Assembly (NCBI GenBank): GCA_018816735.1
Contig: JAHIVH010000111.1
Coordinates: 1-46,855, forward strand
Length of the DNA stretch: 46,855 nucleotides
From: Pseudomonadota bacterium
Lineage (GTDB): Bacteria; Desulfobacterota; Desulfobacteria; Desulfobacterales; JAHIVH01
Direction: 5' to 3'
This document shows positions 32,499 through 40,612 of the stretch, piece after piece; the stretch's first letter is position 1; each line of letters begins with the position of its first letter. A program made the position numbers and the translations under genes. The notes below the pieces were generated by a model. The model was not told the DNA's origin and made no database searches. It saw only the letters and a list, made by a program, of their open reading frames with translations.

Positions 32499-32798
32499 TT
32501 ACTCTGGATCATACTCCACATGGAGATGGTCACCTTCGGGGGTTATGTCATAAGCCCCTCCCAGGAGGCCCTTCAACTCTTTCAAGAGTTCCTTTCGCTC
32601 GGTTTCACCCAAATCCTTTGAACGAACATCAACAGCCAAATTCGCATAATGCAAAGAACCCGAACTATGATTTCCCTCGTAGGTTGATGTTATGACCGCC
32701 TCTTTACCATGATTTTGAAACACCTGCTTAATCTGATTCAATGCCCGCCTGATAGGCCTTCCCAACCGACTGATATCTACTCCCATTTTTAAAAGCAT
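32499..32798 (-). CDS. Phage endolysin, M15-type (D-Ala-D-Ala) peptidase
   Basis: 99 aa. The zinc ligands of the M15 family are seen: SLHYANLAVD with His50 and Asp57, and DHLHVEYD with His91/His93 at the C-terminus. The length is near a minimal M15A/M15C domain with no cell-wall-binding domain. It would cut peptidoglycan cross-links or stems at the end of infection. It is the last gene of the late operon and its ATG overlaps the region just after the holin-like gene stop (spacing about 1 base), a typical lysis cassette. Confidence 0.88.
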   Translation of the reverse strand: MLLKMGVDISRLGRPIRRALNQIKQVFQNHGKEAVITSTYEGNHSSGSLHYANLAVDVRSKDLGETERKELLKELKGLLGGAYDITPEGDHLHVEYDPE

Positions 32799-32799
32799 T

Positions 32800-33039
32800 T
32801 TATTTCACCCCCGCCTGAATAAAATAAAAAGCCACCCCAAAGATCCCGGTGGATATTATCCCGACGAACCACCAGAGTCTCCTGATGGCCGACTGGTTCA
32901 GGGCGACATTCGTGACCAGACCTTCCTTGCCGTTTCCATTCAGAATTAGAAAAATCTTGTCGACCGTTTCCTCTATCTTTTCGACCTTATCGCTGATAAC
33001 AGCAATTTTACCTTCATGCATGCAATCGTGATTTTTCAT
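32800..33039 (-). CDS. Holin-like / XhlA-type small membrane protein
   Basis: 79 aa with an N-terminal helical coiled-coil part (KIAVISDKVEKIEETVDKIF, residues 11-30), and one hydrophobic segment LWWFVGIISTGIFGVAFYF (55-73). This resembles XhlA/haemolysin-type membrane proteins that assist holins. It precedes the endolysin gene immediately, so a lysis role is likely. There is an ATG with GGAGGTGG upstream. A second holin is not seen. Confidence 0.75.
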   Translation of the reverse strand: MKNHDCMHEGKIAVISDKVEKIEETVDKIFLILNGNGKEGLVTNVALNQSAIRRLWWFVGIISTGIFGVAFYFIQAGVK

Positions 33040-33098
33040 CTATCCACCTCCAGAAAACTGATGAACCCTTTCGGGTCCACCAGCTCAAATTTTATCTA

Positions 33099-34370
33099 TT
33101 ACAGACTCCCGCCATTATAGGCAGCCGTGATCTTGACTGTCGGAGAACTGACCGCCACCGTGCAATCCACGTACACCTGCAAAAAATCTCCCTCACTCAC
33201 ATCGACGTTGACCGTGTTATTATGTGCTCCTTCAGCGGCACTGAGGGTCAGGGTCGCAATGGGACTCGCACCATCATTCTTCCGGACTTCAACCGTGCAA
33301 CTTCCCGATGCATCAAGCTGACAAGAAACAGCCGTGATCGTCATGTTTCGCTGCATGCGAACCCCGCCCTGGTTGGAGGGGACGTTTCCGATCATGAGGT
33401 AGGCTCGTTTGGTGTTGCCACTGCGAGAAAAGATAAAGTCCTCTCTTGGCCCCATCCACTTGTTCCGGGTAACATCCCTCCCGTAAACAATCCCGTTCTG
33501 GATATTGATGTCAGAAAGATTCCCGCCCTCAATGGTTCCGATCTTGGTGTCGATGGCTGCAAGAACTGTCTCCATGTCATCATTGGCGCTGTTGCCGATA
33601 TTCGGATAAGCGTTTGCCACTTCAACCTGATCGGCATCGTGCTTGATCACATGATCGTCTCGCTTCAAGTGGGGATCAAAATCAACGTCATAGTCTTTTT
33701 TCCACTCGCCTTCTGTTTTATTGTACACATACCGGGCGGCCTTTCCATCGCCATCATCACTGACCGTGACAGCGGCATTGGATTTGAGATCCAACTCACC
33801 GATAGCCCATGCTGAACCGTCAAACTCCATGATGTCTTGATCTGCGGATGAAAGATCGATCACCCGGTCACCGGACAAGGCCAACCCCAAATCCTGCCAG
33901 ACACTCCCGTCATACTTCTGATAATGATCCACATCATCCACATACACGTCACCTGCTTCAGGGCTTGCTGGTGCAGTCGAAAGACCGATCCCCTCCACCC
34001 TGAACCTCACATTGTCATACCAGAATGCATACTCGAACGTGGGTGTGTTTGTGATATTTTCATAATCGATTGAAGCACTGCCCGGTGTAGAAAGCTCCGC
34101 TTTGTTAAAATAATTGTCTTCCAGGAACTTCCGATGGATTCGGGAGAGATAGGCCACCGCATCAGCTGGCGATAGATCAGCCGATCCATCGTTTAACACC
34201 AAAGTCCCTCCAGTCAATGCATCCTTCAGATCATCAGAATCCCCAATCTCAGAAAACCCTGCTTCCTCATGAAGATTGACGGTGGAACCGTCCAGGATGT
34301 CAATACCCAGGTCTTCGATCAGAAAATCCAGACCGCTATTGTTCTTGATAATCACTGTCCATTCAGCCAT
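33099..34370 (-). CDS. Phage tail fibre / tip protein
   Basis: 423 aa from ATG at 34370 (MAEWTVIIKNNSG), which overlaps the end of the Com-like gene by 8 bases; a longer frame from 34463 would overlap it fully. The protein is acidic and beta-rich: an N-terminal region with DGSTVNLHEEAGFSEIGD, a central region with YVDDVDHYQKYDGSVWQD-type repeats as found in fibre shafts, and a C-terminal beta domain (ITAVSCQLDASGSCTVEVRK, 20 residues) that may be the receptor-binding end. No enzyme motif is recognised. The place between structural genes and lysis cassette supports a host-contact role. Confidence 0.7.
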   Translation of the reverse strand: MAEWTVIIKNNSGLDFLIEDLGIDILDGSTVNLHEEAGFSEIGDSDDLKDALTGGTLVLNDGSADLSPADAVAYLSRIHRKFLEDNYFNKAELSTPGSASIDYENITNTPTFEYAFWYDNVRFRVEGIGLSTAPASPEAGDVYVDDVDHYQKYDGSVWQDLGLALSGDRVIDLSSADQDIMEFDGSAWAIGELDLKSNAAVTVSDDGDGKAARYVYNKTEGEWKKDYDVDFDPHLKRDDHVIKHDADQVEVANAYPNIGNSANDDMETVLAAIDTKIGTIEGGNLSDINIQNGIVYGRDVTRNKWMGPREDFIFSRSGNTKRAYLMIGNVPSNQGGVRMQRNMTITAVSCQLDASGSCTVEVRKNDGASPIATLTLSAAEGAHNNTVNVDVSEGDFLQVYVDCTVAVSSPTVKITAAYNGGSL

Positions 34371-34533
34371 GTTTTGCCTCCATTTTGTTGTTGATATTGA
34401 TTTGGCCTTCCGGAGGCTCAGAATAAATATTAATGCTTCCACACCTCGGGCACTTGATTTCAATGTGTCCGGGTGTTCCTTTAAACAGGAGCTTTTTACA
34501 GCTCATGCATCTGTTTTCAGTCTTGCAGTTCAT
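34363..34533 (-). CDS. Com-like zinc protein
   Basis: 56 aa from ATG at 34533 (MNCKTENRCMSCKKLLFKG). The two Cys pairs CMSC...CPRCGS, with HIEIKCPRCGSINIY, match the Mu Com family of small zinc-finger proteins. Mu Com activates translation of the mom DNA-modification gene; no mom-like gene is in the window, so the role here is open. The ATG lies within the last codons of the preceding 145-aa gene, and its end overlaps the fibre start. An upstream in-frame ATG at 34563 is possible but adds a poor extension. Confidence 0.75.
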   Translation of the reverse strand: MNCKTENRCMSCKKLLFKGTPGHIEIKCPRCGSINIYSEPPEGQININNKMEAKHG

Positions 34534-34954
34534 AGATTTCCAGTACGGCAATCGGATAATCAAAACCTGATGAGGTTTCTGTAAAAACTTTCAAATCGTC
34601 ACCTGCATCAAGAAATATGTTCAGACCATTTTCAGTCCGGATATTTTCGTTGTTCAAATTCATGGTATAAATATCAGCCTTTTCATCGTTCCTCCGGATA
34701 TGAACCGTACCGGTTTCAATGTTCCGGGTCATAAAGGTTACGCTTTTCAAGGTCGAGCTTTTCAAAACCGGATACCCCGACACGTTTGAAGGTATCCCCG
34801 AATAATGCAGCCACCGGCGTTTGGTGCTCCGGTGGTTGATGGCAAATACCGCTTTCACTCCGTTTGCGACCAGACTTCCGGTCAAGGGGACATAGGCCGG
34901 ATGATAGAGAATAACCCGTTTGTCCCGAGATTCTATGACGACTTCCGATCCCAT
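34517..34954 (-). CDS. Phage structural protein, uncharacterised
   Basis: 145 aa, beta-rich (VILYHPAYVPLTGSLVANGV, residues 14-33; KAVFAINHRSTKRRWLHYSG, 34-53). The second half is like a small jelly-roll segment (NIETGTVHIRRND ... GDDLKVFTETSSGF). No named family recognised. Spacing to neighbours is a few bases on each side, as in other late genes, so it is a minor tail or tip protein of the same virion. Confidence 0.65.
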   Translation of the reverse strand: MGSEVVIESRDKRVILYHPAYVPLTGSLVANGVKAVFAINHRSTKRRWLHYSGIPSNVSGYPVLKSSTLKSVTFMTRNIETGTVHIRRNDEKADIYTMNLNNENIRTENGLNIFLDAGDDLKVFTETSSGFDYPIAVLEIYELQD

Positions 34955-34958
34955 TCAT

Positions 34959-35177
34959 CTATGCCCGATCCATGATTTCAATTTTGATGGCATCCTTCGT
35001 GATCTTCAGACCGGATATGGTGAGCCTGGTTTCTGCTACGCTCATCCGGATCAAAGGGTTCCTGTGGGTAAAAGAAATCATCTCATCCGGTTTTTCAAAC
35101 TTGCATTCATGCACAGGCCTCGTAAGCGTGACGATTCCATCAAAGATGATTCTATTTCCCCGGACAGTTTCAATCAT
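34959..35177 (-). CDS. Small phage tail-region protein, uncharacterised
   Basis: 72 aa, starting at an ATG that overlaps the end of the BppU-like gene by 4 bases. It is beta-rich with RIIFDGIVTLTRPVHECKFE (residues 9-28) and a repeat-like KITKDAIKIEIMDRA end. No domain recognised. Its ATG is coupled to the upstream gene, which argues that it is translated. Confidence 0.65.
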   Translation of the reverse strand: MIETVRGNRIIFDGIVTLTRPVHECKFEKPDEMISFTHRNPLIRMSVAETRLTISGLKITKDAIKIEIMDRA

Positions 35178-35506
35178 GCAATTGCCTCCCGGATCTTGAA
35201 GTAAAATTCGCCAGCCGATGCCGGATATGTGAGCGGCCTTCCCGATGCATTCATGATCTGGACTTCGGCTTCATAATCCCCTGCCATAATATCCCCCGGC
35301 TCCCAGGCAAACTCGAAGATGCCGTTTACGCCATCCGTAATGGTCGCTGTCTTTACCAGGGGAATACCCTCATACCCGATGTGAAGCGTAATCGTAAACC
35401 CGGTGATGTCGATCACTTTTCCATCCTTGTCCCGGTACTCTCCCCTTAACGGATCAGGGATATCTCCTTCCACATACTCGATGGTGTTGTCTTTTCTCAT
35501 GGCCAT
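35174..35506 (-). CDS. BppU-N-like baseplate/tail protein
   Basis: 110 aa. The single immunoglobulin-like domain shows the pattern GDIPDPLRGEYRDKDGKVID (residues 15-34), ITGFTITLHIGYE, then GIFEFAWEPGDIMAGDYEAE (about 63-82), typical of BppU N-terminal domains (PF10651) that bind baseplate parts to receptor-binding proteins. The length is only one domain; the receptor-binding moiety must lie in a separate gene, probably the fibre gene further along. Confidence 0.78.
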   Translation of the reverse strand: MAMRKDNTIEYVEGDIPDPLRGEYRDKDGKVIDITGFTITLHIGYEGIPLVKTATITDGVNGIFEFAWEPGDIMAGDYEAEVQIMNASGRPLTYPASAGEFYFKIREAIA

Positions 35507-35508
35507 AA

Positions 35509-35943
35509 TTAAACGCTCACTCCTTCAACATTTACCGACAGATTGTCCAGATCGATGCTGATCCCGGTGATAGTGATATCTGATAGGACCGGACCTGCAA
35601 AATGAACCACCCGGATATCATCCGTCAGGTCATGGGCCAGAATATGCATGGCCGAACTGAACGAGACTTGCTTCATCAGGTTTTTCCTTCTGGCAAGAAT
35701 TTTCCCGGCAATATCCAAAGCTGTGTCATCATCCCTGATCCAGTTCAGATCCAGGTGAACCGGATAATCCTTCATTAACGCTTCGATGGATGCAGCATCC
35801 CATACCTCACCGGATTCAATGAAATAGCTTTTGGCGTAATTGTACGCATAAGAAAACGATATCCGAGTTGCCGTCTCATCAACCAGTGGTGTGATATTGA
35901 ACGACTCTTTTAAAATGTCATCATTGGCGCTATACGTTTCCAT
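35509..35943 (-). CDS. C-terminal part of the tail hub protein (third piece)
   Basis: 144 aa. ILKESFNITPLVDETATRIS (residues 10-29) and the following YAYNYAKSYFIES are beta-rich and read as a direct continuation of the end of the preceding gene (FFDRDGKLNIKG). The gene begins one base after that stop (TGATATG), the same arrangement as at the junction before. I infer that the three genes 37857-38537, 35945-37855 and 35509-35943 make up one tail hub/baseplate complex that is a single protein in relatives. Confidence 0.65.
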   Translation of the reverse strand: METYSANDDILKESFNITPLVDETATRISFSYAYNYAKSYFIESGEVWDAASIEALMKDYPVHLDLNWIRDDDTALDIAGKILARRKNLMKQVSFSSAMHILAHDLTDDIRVVHFAGPVLSDITITGISIDLDNLSVNVEGVSV

Positions 35944-35944
35944 A

Positions 35945-37855
35945 TCAGGTCAACCCCTTGATATTGAGCTTCCCGTCCCGGTCAAAGAAAAGCGTGGCCC
36001 CGATGGATTTCGCCACTTCCTGGATGACATCGATCCCCTTGGGATGATCTTTGATCATTCCAGCCCCTTTATGGCCATCAGACTCAGCCAGAAGTCTTGC
36101 AGATTCAAAACCGGTTTCGTTGTAATGGCTCGATGTCATGGCAAGATAATTGGTCAGAAAATGCGTAATGATCTCGATGGGATTTTCGATCAGGCTCCCG
36201 CTTTTGTTTTTCATGCCCTTCACATTGCACCAGACTTTCCCGTTCGGGTCTGGAGGATCGGACGTGAACCGGATCACGGCGATTTTCCCATGGAGTCCTT
36301 TTTCATAATCATAAGCCGGGAGCCTTTCAAAACCCGTGGTCCGGAGCCTGGGTTCATCGGAGCCGGAGAGAGACACAAAGACTTCGTTGATTTCAAGGAT
36401 CTCATGACCAGCCACCAGCCAGATATTCTCTAATGTATCGATGCAGACACAAGGGAATACCGCTACCTTATTCGATAACCGGCACTCCCCGTAATACCAG
36501 TAATAGCTGTACCCGGAGCACTCGGATTCGTTATCCGGCAGATCGAGGTGGCAGGCATCCCCATACCAGTAATACCCGTTTTCTTCACATTCGGACGGGT
36601 TGTTCGGAAGCTCCAAATGGCATGCCCCGTCGTACCAGTACCAGCCGTTGGCCTCGCAGTTTCCTTGATCAGCTGGAAGATCAAACGCGATCACTACCTT
36701 CGGGTGAAGGGCCGGATCAGGATCATCCGCTGATTTGATAGCAAAATGGAGCGCATAGGGGGAGCCTAACGGGGTTTCCCGGTTAACGTCAAACCGGGTG
36801 CTCCTGAGACAGAATTTGATGGATTTGCCGGTTTGAGAAAGCATATCGTTCACTGCTGATATCCCTTCCGCATTCAGCACAAAATCAAACCATCCGGACT
36901 CCCCGTCATCCGGATCAAGGCTTGAAAGGACGTTCCCGGTAAAGGCATCATAATCTTCCACGGTCAACACGTCATTCTGGGTTCCCTTAAACAGGCTTGC
37001 CCCGATCCCTTCATCCCCCGGATCACTGACACTGCCATAAACGGAAAAAGTAACTCCTGTGACCGTGATCCCATTCGGAAAATCAGAGCCGTCAAAGTAG
37101 AAAAAGAACCTCCGGTTGGCGTTCCCGTCATCTTCAATATAAAAATCGGCCTGATCGGTAGCCACAACATCCCCGGTTTCCTCATCCAGGTTCTCCTGCC
37201 ACGTACCGTCAGGAACTCTGTAAACCTCGCCATCACTGGCGCTCCCGGAAAGAGTGACCGGACTTTCGATGGAGACATAAGTGAGTTCGAGGACCGGCTT
37301 TCTGTCAGATACGGACACGTCAGCAAAATAGATCCCGGATTTGAAGATATCGTTCGGTTGGCTATCCAGAAAATCATGGTCATACTCGCGAAGGCAGAGC
37401 TTCGCCATACTGCCGATTTTCTGGTTCAAATAGGAAAGGCCATCCCCGTTGAACGCTATGGCATTCACTCCTGATGCGTCAAAGTCAAACACATTGACCC
37501 CAAAGAGAGGTCCGGTGAACTGACTGTAATCGGCCAAAGAAAGCGTTTCCCCCTGGGTCCCTTCCTGAACGGATAGCTTTTGGGCAGAAGAATAGCCATA
37601 CCCATAGATTTTAAGCCGTGCGCCAATTATTTTTGCGTATTTGGGAAGGGTGAGAGTTGAAAGATCAAAATAGAGAAACACCCGGCTCACAGCAAAGAGG
37701 CCTCCTTCAAAACCCGCCTCAAGGCAGCCTGGGTTTTCCGTTTCACTGCCTGAAAAAGAATTCCCCCAGAACCCCTGTCGGCAGGTATCCCAGAACGTGG
37801 CAGAATTCTCTACCCAGCCGTCGTTTACATTTCCGGTAATTTCTATGGTTCCCAT
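35945..37855 (-). CDS. Tail protein with two DNRLRE-like domains, Cys repeats and hub-like C-terminus
   Basis: 636 aa. Residues about 1-200 and 200-405 are two related beta-domains, each with GTQ..-L..-DY..FTG (GTQGETLSLADYSQFTG and GTQNDVLTVEDYDAFTG) in DNRLRE-like style. From about 400 to 460 follow repeats of 23 residues with C....YWY.GACHL.LP. The last 175 residues (VFPCVCIDTLENIWLVAGHE, FLTNYLAMTSSH, FFDRDGKLNIKGL) look like the middle of a phage tail hub protein. It starts one base after the preceding gene stop (TAATATG). So a decoration or adhesion segment appears inserted in the hub gene. No signal peptide. Confidence 0.78.
   Translation of the reverse strand: MGTIEITGNVNDGWVENSATFWDTCRQGFWGNSFSGSETENPGCLEAGFEGGLFAVSRVFLYFDLSTLTLPKYAKIIGARLKIYGYGYSSAQKLSVQEGTQGETLSLADYSQFTGPLFGVNVFDFDASGVNAIAFNGDGLSYLNQKIGSMAKLCLREYDHDFLDSQPNDIFKSGIYFADVSVSDRKPVLELTYVSIESPVTLSGSASDGEVYRVPDGTWQENLDEETGDVVATDQADFYIEDDGNANRRFFFYFDGSDFPNGITVTGVTFSVYGSVSDPGDEGIGASLFKGTQNDVLTVEDYDAFTGNVLSSLDPDDGESGWFDFVLNAEGISAVNDMLSQTGKSIKFCLRSTRFDVNRETPLGSPYALHFAIKSADDPDPALHPKVVIAFDLPADQGNCEANGWYWYDGACHLELPNNPSECEENGYYWYGDACHLDLPDNESECSGYSYYWYYGECRLSNKVAVFPCVCIDTLENIWLVAGHEILEINEVFVSLSGSDEPRLRTTGFERLPAYDYEKGLHGKIAVIRFTSDPPDPNGKVWCNVKGMKNKSGSLIENPIEIITHFLTNYLAMTSSHYNETGFESARLLAESDGHKGAGMIKDHPKGIDVIQEVAKSIGATLFFDRDGKLNIKGLT
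36477..36658 (-). repeat. Cys/Tyr/Trp-rich tandem repeat, 69-base period
   Basis: Within the 636-aa gene, the unit CEANGWYWYDGACHLELP followed by five residues is repeated as CEENGYYWYGDACHLDLP and a partial CSGYSYYWYYGECRLS. The period is 69 bases (23 codons): units at 36590-36658 and 36521-36589 and a partial at 36477-36520. Each unit holds two Cys that could form a disulfide. Confidence 0.9.
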
Positions 37856-37856
37856 A

Positions 37857-38537
37857 TTAAAAATGTCCTGTCATTACGCCATAAATAATGGGCATCCTTG
37901 AACCGGTCACTCCGGATGCGGTATAGGGAAAGTCTCCCGGATTGATCACGGTTCCATAATCCTTTTCAAGCCAGAGCCGTGTCGAGTCGGTGATGGTGAC
38001 CTCAAAGAGCGTGTTGGTAAACTTGAACCTGGAGATCACGCCCTTGAACAGCCTCATGAACGCAGACCGTTCGTATCCTTTAAACCCCATAAAATAGACG
38101 ACCTCCCGGTTAAGCCAGCCGTTGAATGGAAGAAGGGAGAGCTTCTTGTCGGTGTTCGCTAAAATCAGTGTTACGTCCGATATCTGGAACTCCCCCTCCG
38201 TGTTTGATACGGATCTTGATATAGTGCCGAACTGCATGACCCGCCCTTCGAAAAACTCGCCAGAGGGAAGCTCCGTATCCTGGGAAGAGAACTGCAGCCG
38301 CTCGTTATCGAGATCGATTTCAATCAGAATGATGGGTGCCGTAACCGAACGTCTGACATGCTGGCCCCATAGGGCTGATGCAATGACAGACAATGATTCC
38401 TGGTTGATTTCAATGGAGAACGTGCCTGCCTTGAACGATGTAACCAGTGGATTCTGCTGGATCATTATTTCAAAAGTCGCCAGATTGACGATGACCGCAG
38501 ATGCGCTGTCTTTGCCTTTTAAAATGGCTATGGGCAT
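37857..38537 (-). CDS. N-terminal part of the tail hub/baseplate protein
   Basis: 226 aa. Beta-rich with a segment like ILIEIDLDNERLQFSSQDTE (about 69-88) and a C-terminal end SRMPIIYGVMTGHF, which in phage tail hub proteins leads into the next beta-domain. Here the frame stops, and the next gene begins one base later. The 12 residues after the stop in the neighbour do not continue the fold; the continuation is found 440 residues later in it. The start overlaps the end of the 121-aa gene by 10 bases. Confidence 0.7.
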   Translation of the reverse strand: MPIAILKGKDSASAVIVNLATFEIMIQQNPLVTSFKAGTFSIEINQESLSVIASALWGQHVRRSVTAPIILIEIDLDNERLQFSSQDTELPSGEFFEGRVMQFGTISRSVSNTEGEFQISDVTLILANTDKKLSLLPFNGWLNREVVYFMGFKGYERSAFMRLFKGVISRFKFTNTLFEVTITDSTRLWLEKDYGTVINPGDFPYTASGVTGSRMPIIYGVMTGHF

Positions 38538-38893
38538 GACTTGTATCCTTTCAGCAATCTTCCGATATCGATCAATGCATCTTCGCTCAAGTACGGGAGA
38601 TGCTGAACTTTTCGTTCCGTTTCTGCCTGACGAAAATCACTCCTGGCATGCCTGCAGATGCCGTGACGTTTCCCATAGGAACATTCTTCGCATTTCCCTT
38701 CAAACCGGATGCACCAGGGGCAGTTGGTCACGGCCATTCGGGTAAGTACCCCATGAGCCAATTCTTCTGGCCATGACAGGAGATCAGTCCGGTCATCCTC
38801 AGTCCACAGATCGATATTCGACCGTTTCCGGATGTCCGAAAACTTGATCTCACAGATCCGGATGAGTGTTTCTTTTGCCGTCATATAAGCCAT
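38528..38893 (-). CDS. Small tail-region protein with Cys/His cluster
   Basis: 121 aa. The central part has NCPWCIRFEGKCEECSYGKR (residues 57-76) and a following HGICRH, a Cys/His set that could hold zinc or an Fe-S cluster. The rest is helical. No named family recognised. Fe-S or zinc-binding proteins occur at the tail tip of some siphoviruses (lambda gpL has a cluster), which makes a tail-tip role conceivable. It overlaps neighbours by a few bases on each side. Confidence 0.65.
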   Translation of the reverse strand: MAYMTAKETLIRICEIKFSDIRKRSNIDLWTEDDRTDLLSWPEELAHGVLTRMAVTNCPWCIRFEGKCEECSYGKRHGICRHARSDFRQAETERKVQHLPYLSEDALIDIGRLLKGYKSCP

Positions 38894-39381
38894 GCCCTCA
38901 CATCCACGCCTTTTGAAACACCGGTGATGACGATAGCGATCTTCTCAGCCCCCAGGATCTGCCAGGTGAGAACCTGCATCAGGGCCTCTTCCTTGGATGA
39001 TTTTCTGAACGTGCCGTTTCCAGGGGCAGTAGGCGATTTCTGGTCAAAAAGAATCGTCACATTATCCCCAGCCGCATTGTACCCGATGGGCGTGACATAT
39101 AGCGCATCGGACGTCACCACCTGGACGATCAACGTTTTTTTATCCCCACAGCTTATGGGCGTATGAGGAGGGGTTGCATCCAGGTCATCCACCGTATCGT
39201 CCACATAAATGCCTGAACGAGTGATGTCCGGCACACCTGAGTTGATTCTTCGATCCGTCAACACAACCGACTGGATCACTGTGGGGTTCCCGCTGTGCTG
39301 CTCGACCGCTTCAATCGTTTGCGCCCGTTCGCCTGAGGTTCCATCTTCCACCCGAATGCTTCCAATATCCCTTATGGCCAT
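38881..39381 (-). CDS. Phage tail-region protein, uncharacterised
   Basis: 166 aa, ATG behind GGAGGGAACAAAAA. An acidic, beta-rich protein; RSGIYVDDTVDDLDATPPHT (residues 55-74) is a loop-rich part. The C-terminal third looks like a small alpha-beta fold (KIAIVITGVSKGVDVRAWLI). No family assigned. Its end overlaps the start of the 121-aa gene by 13 bases. Confidence 0.65.
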   Translation of the reverse strand: MAIRDIGSIRVEDGTSGERAQTIEAVEQHSGNPTVIQSVVLTDRRINSGVPDITRSGIYVDDTVDDLDATPPHTPISCGDKKTLIVQVVTSDALYVTPIGYNAAGDNVTILFDQKSPTAPGNGTFRKSSKEEALMQVLTWQILGAEKIAIVITGVSKGVDVRAWLI

Positions 39382-39395
39382 TTTTTGTTCCCTCC

Positions 39396-39809
39396 TTATG
39401 CTGCTGCCTTAAATCTCAATATTCCTGTTGAACTCCAGGTCAGTTCAAAAGCACTGTTGTTTGTCGATTTGTCCGATCCAAAATCCCAGACTCCAATCAG
39501 GGGGGATGTGGCATCCACTCCTGTGCTGGCATACATAACCGCAAACCGAGCCGTCAGGGTAGAGCCTCCCCAGATAACGTCATCCGCATCGAACTTGCTC
39601 TCGTTCCCGTCCAGGACAATCGATTTATTGGCCAGAGTGGCCCCGCCTGCCGTATACCCGGTGCCGGTCACTTCGCCGGTGATATGGCTCTTGAACTCAT
39701 GGGATATATCCGGCACATAAGAACCATCACAGAGCATGACCTTGATCGTATCGGAATCGAGATCAATGGTGCCGTCAGAAATGGTTTTGTAAAAGTTCCT
39801 GTAAATCAT
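39396..39809 (-). CDS. Phage tail structural protein, uncharacterised
   Basis: 137 aa. Beta-rich protein with NFYKTISDGTIDLDSDTIKV (residues 5-24), MLCDGSYVPDISHEF and GTGYTAGGATLANKSI (about 51-66). This pattern recurs in small structural proteins found in the tail-fibre region of siphoviruses, but no function is known. Its ATG overlaps the stop of the preceding 268-aa gene by 4 bases (ATGA). Confidence 0.68.
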   Translation of the reverse strand: MIYRNFYKTISDGTIDLDSDTIKVMLCDGSYVPDISHEFKSHITGEVTGTGYTAGGATLANKSIVLDGNESKFDADDVIWGGSTLTARFAVMYASTGVDATSPLIGVWDFGSDKSTNNSAFELTWSSTGILRFKAAA

Positions 39810-40612
39810 TGATTCACTCCTCGGGTTTCTTCGATTAGTGAGAGTTCGCTTATGGAAAAATCCACCGGGAACACATCCGGCCCCAGGGCTTCAAAGCCGG
39901 GCGTCTCCATGGGCCGTTCGAAAGACAGACTGTCTTGCGCCCGAACATAATATGGGGTGTCCTCAAGAACCATCAGGAACGGATAGGCGCTTCCGTGGAT
40001 GGATTGAACCAGTAAGGCAATCGGGTTTAATTCAGTTCCCGTAATACCACTCCAGGTCATGACCCATGACTTCCTGCTGTTTAAGGTATAAGCCCAGGTG
40101 TTCCCCCCTTCGGTTTCATGGGTGATGTTGGTATAGTGATGCTGCTCTTTCAGGTTCCAATCGTGGTTCCGGGGAAGCGTTAACAGGTTACCCAGGAGCA
40201 GCTCACCGATCTTGATGTCAGGATCGGGCCTTCCGGAGTTGTTAATGGTCAATCGCCAGTAGCGGTAGTTTTGCGAGGTATCAAACACCTTGCATGTATC
40301 AAGTTCTCGGTAGGGTATTGTTGCCGTAAATGCTGGGCTTCCCCAGAAATTGACCGAGTTCCCTGATAGGGAGAGGGAAGCCCCAGCAGTCAGGTTATGG
40401 TTCATGATAGCCACATGATTGACCGTTCGCGTTACCCCCAGATCGATGACGATACTCCCGGCTTTCGACCATACAAACCCCGCCCGCTTGCTCATCCGCT
40501 TGTTGAACAGGTTCTCTTTCGGGTAATCCGAGTCCTCGGCCCAGCCGTCATAAGAGATCGCTGCCGTATCAAGAAGGTTATCCCAGGCGTATTTCAGTTT
40601 TTCATAGGCCAT
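39806..40612 (-). CDS. Distal tail / discoidin-like tail protein
   Basis: 268 aa. The first 150 residues look like a galactose-binding (F5/8, discoidin) fold: GSIVIDLGVTRTVNHVAIMN (residues 52-71), then NYRYWRLTINNSG (about 116-128) and IKIGELLLG, the usual order of the family. The second half (WNLKEQHHYTNITHE, SLSFERPMETPGFE) resembles distal tail proteins. Located next after the tape measure, as expected for the tail tip. Binding to sugars on the cell surface is possible. Confidence 0.75.
   Translation of the reverse strand: MAYEKLKYAWDNLLDTAAISYDGWAEDSDYPKENLFNKRMSKRAGFVWSKAGSIVIDLGVTRTVNHVAIMNHNLTAGASLSLSGNSVNFWGSPAFTATIPYRELDTCKVFDTSQNYRYWRLTINNSGRPDPDIKIGELLLGNLLTLPRNHDWNLKEQHHYTNITHETEGGNTWAYTLNSRKSWVMTWSGITGTELNPIALLVQSIHGSAYPFLMVLEDTPYYVRAQDSLSFERPMETPGFEALGPDVFPVDFSISELSLIEETRGVNQ

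Noticed and set aside
38122..38745. Long + strand frame (207 aa) in the phage block
   Set aside because: Antisense to coupled phage genes with good starts and family matches; Ser/Arg-rich composition is typical of a shadow frame.
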